NCBI GenBank assembly: GCA_018402765.1
Contig: JAGYIE010000001.1
Location: forward strand, 620,001 to 684,000
Reading direction: 5' to 3'
Source of the DNA: Vicingaceae bacterium
Lineage (GTDB): Bacteria; Bacteroidota; Bacteroidia; Flavobacteriales_E; Vicingaceae
DNA: 64,000 nt
Positions 62,383 through 64,000 of the stretch are shown piece after piece; positions within the stretch are counted from its first letter, which is position 1, and each line of letters opens with the position of its first letter. The notes beneath the pieces are model-generated. The model did no database searches. It was not told where the DNA came from and worked only from the letters and a program-made list of their open reading frames with translations. The translations under genes were made by a program, and so were the position numbers.

Positions 62383-63195
62383 TTAACCAATCGCTTTTCT
62401 AATTCTGATCAGCTTTTCCAACATTGTTTCTAAATTGTCCAAATGCAACATATTGGCTCCATCAGATTTTGCTTCGGCTGGGTTATGGTGCGTTTCTAAA
62501 AATAATCCATCGGCACCAACTGCTATACCCGCTTTGGCAATGGTCGTAATCAATTCAGGCTTTCCTCCTGTTACTCCGCTTGTTTGGTTGGGCTGCTGCA
62601 AACTGTGCGTAATGTCTAAAATCACAGGCACATCGAATGCTTGCATAGTAGGAATTCCTCTAAAATCTACAATCATATCTTGGTAACCAAACATCGTACC
62701 TCGGTCAGTGATCCAAACCTTATCATTCCCTGACTCTTTTACCTTATTTATCGCAAAAATCATTGATTCAGGCGCTAAGAACTGTCCTTTTTTGATGTTA
62801 ATCACTTTGCCCGTTTTTGCAGCTGCTACCAACAAATCAGTTTGACGGCATAAAAACGCAGGAATCTGCAGCACATCCACATACTGAGCAGCGATTGCCG
62901 CCTCTTCAGCAGAATGAATATCTGTTACCACGGGAACATCAAACTTCTTCCCAACTTTGTGTAGAATTTTTAATGCTTTATCATCACCAATACCTGTAAA
63001 ACTATCCAAACGTGAACGGTTCGCTTTTCGGTAAGAACCTTTAAAAATGAAAGGAATTTCTAAGCGATTCGTAATTTCAAAAATCCGCTCAGCTATATTC
63101 ATGGCCATCTCTTCGCCTTCTATTGCACACGGTCCTGCCATTAAGAAGAAATTTCCGCTATTGGTATGTTTTATATTCTTTAAATAATTGATCAT
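62383..63195 (-). CDS. kdsA: 3-deoxy-8-phosphooctulonate synthase
   Basis: 270 residues. Joins phosphoenolpyruvate and arabinose-5-phosphate to KDO-8-phosphate for lipopolysaccharide. Diagnostic blocks: GPCAIE at 20-25, FKGSYRKANRSR, IPAFLCRQTDLL, DRGTMFGYQDMIVDFR and THSLQQPNQ. The C-terminal GADGLFLETHHNP is complete. Cytoplasmic. Single gene here, divergent from the alpha/beta hydrolase. Confidence 0.96.
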   Translation of the reverse strand: MINYLKNIKHTNSGNFFLMAGPCAIEGEEMAMNIAERIFEITNRLEIPFIFKGSYRKANRSRLDSFTGIGDDKALKILHKVGKKFDVPVVTDIHSAEEAAIAAQYVDVLQIPAFLCRQTDLLVAAAKTGKVINIKKGQFLAPESMIFAINKVKESGNDKVWITDRGTMFGYQDMIVDFRGIPTMQAFDVPVILDITHSLQQPNQTSGVTGGKPELITTIAKAGIAVGADGLFLETHHNPAEAKSDGANMLHLDNLETMLEKLIRIRKAIG

Positions 63196-63282
63196 TCTCT
63201 ACAATTTTGAAGTACAAAAGTACACCTTTCGATTAACAAATTTTTAATCAGTCTTTCATTGCCTAAAGCCTAAAAAATAGGG

Positions 63283-63290
63283 TAAATTTG
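63283..63290 (+). promoter_or_regulatory. -7 promoter element of the alpha/beta hydrolase gene
   Basis: TAAATTTG, four bases before the ATG at 63295. A TTG at 63259-63261 is 21 bases upstream, close to the usual spacing. Predicted leaderless mRNA. Confidence 0.45.
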
Positions 63291-63294
63291 CAGT

Positions 63295-64000
63295 ATGGCA
63301 CCAAAAACTGAACTCCCTTTTATTATCAAAGTCCTGCGTTTATATTTTAGTACGTTAGGAAAGCTAACGCCTAACCTTACATCCAAATTACTCATTAACC
63401 TTTTTTCTACTCCACAAACAAAAAAAGTTAGGCAGCGTGAGCTCGTTGTGCTAAAAGGTGCTTTACAAAAGCGAATAGAAATTGAGGGTTATGACATTCA
63501 AGTTTATGAGTGGGGACAAAGTGATAAAATTGCCTATCTACTGCATGGATGGGAAGGAAATGGCGGCAGTATGGGGGCTTTCGTTAGTTCGCTCTCGCAA
63601 ATGGGCTACAAAGTTATTACCTTCGATGGTCCTGCACACGGAAAAAGTAGCGGTAAAACAGCAAATTTATTGTTGTTTTCAAAAATATTTAAAGGAATTG
63701 TAAATGCATATGGTCATGCTGATATTCTTGTAGCTCACTCATTTGGAACAAGTGTAGCCTTGTACAGTGCTGTTGAGTTTAATATTACCCCTAAAGCAGC
63801 TGTTTTATTAAGTGGCACTAACAAGATTGAAGACATTTTTTATGAATTTGCAAACTTAATGAAGCTAGATAAAGCACAAGAAGAACGCCTATTTAAAACG
63901 ATTAAAACTAAATTTCAGCTTGATGCGCGTCATTTGGTTATGAATGAATATGCAAAAAAATCGCGGATAAAAGACGCTTTGTTAATTCATGACAAAAACG
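63295..64000 (+). CDS. Alpha/beta hydrolase (partial, runs off right edge)
   Basis: 235 codons visible. No signal peptide. Oxyanion region LLHGWEGNGGSM, nucleophile elbow VAHSFGTSVAL (the usual first Gly is Ala), and FDGPAHGKSSG. The acid and His are beyond the window or not clear. Substrate unknown, probably an esterase-type enzyme. Confidence 0.82.
   Translation, partial: MAPKTELPFIIKVLRLYFSTLGKLTPNLTSKLLINLFSTPQTKKVRQRELVVLKGALQKRIEIEGYDIQVYEWGQSDKIAYLLHGWEGNGGSMGAFVSSLSQMGYKVITFDGPAHGKSSGKTANLLLFSKIFKGIVNAYGHADILVAHSFGTSVALYSAVEFNITPKAAVLLSGTNKIEDIFYEFANLMKLDKAQEERLFKTIKTKFQLDARHLVMNEYAKKSRIKDALLIHDKN

Noticed and set aside
1-64000. tRNA, rRNA or origin in the window
   Set aside because: No cloverleaf, rRNA-like or DnaA-box cluster was recognised by eye; a covariance search would be needed to be certain.

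Overview
The window reads as chromosome of a low-GC member of the Bacteroidota, most likely Flavobacteriales. Evidence: a type IX secretion C-terminal domain (MbnP-like protein), an OmpA protein with thrombospondin type 3 repeats, a HYC_CC_PP family protein, a PafA-type phosphatase, signal peptides ending in NAQ or SAQ, few Shine-Dalgarno sites, and TAnnTTTG-type -7 promoter elements. I saw no rRNA, tRNA, CRISPR array, transposase or integrase.

Layout. 1-12.4 kb is mostly housekeeping: a PafA-like phosphatase (cut by the left edge) beside a PiT-like phosphate permease, a TetR regulator between two envelope-protein genes that share its probable operator, a GDPD lipoprotein, a trans-sulfuration PLP enzyme, a LOG-family hydrolase, OsmC, RarA, AcpH and MnmE. 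12.5-34.8 kb is a defence and toxin-antitoxin island, all on the minus strand. In transcription order it holds hipBA (bounded by 61-bp direct repeats), then a very tightly packed run rmuC, HAD 5'-nucleotidase, SNF2 ATPase, DNA-binding protein, Doc, a methyltransferase remnant between two 75-bp direct repeats, PLD-SNF2 helicase, Eco57I-type methylase, McrB, McrC, WYL regulator, and finally a tripartite hipBST-like module whose flanks carry three copies of AGTGC-N8-GCACT. 35-37.3 kb has a Cys-rich secreted protein, an SPFH/prohibitin protein and a DUF4442 protein.

37.35-49.6 kb is a second island of about 12.2 kb made mostly of orphan genes. They include lipoproteins, an ADP-ribosyltransferase-like protein with a partner gene, a CAP-domain lipoprotein, a DnaB-like protein with a broken Walker A, and a DUF4116 protein. 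The island is bracketed by a 336-bp direct repeat that I read as identical. The repeat splits an ancestral gene pair (M24 peptidase, DUF4442), so the insertion can be reconstructed from the sequence alone.

49.9-64 kb returns to core genes: the M24 peptidase, a frameshifted OmpA-domain gene next to an intact OmpA/TSP3 gene, a copper-type locus (HYC_CC_PP, MbnP, two di-heme MauG/MbnH-like enzymes, the first with an in-frame TGA near its end), an ICMT-like methyltransferase, an ABC exporter, an arsenic operon (ArsR, DUF6428, ArsC-like phosphatase, ACR3), KdsA, and an alpha/beta hydrolase cut by the right edge.

The best candidates for something undescribed are the RmuC/5'-nucleotidase/SNF2/Doc plus PLD-helicase/methylase/McrBC operon, the McrB with a module inserted inside its AAA+ domain, and the 12-kb island.
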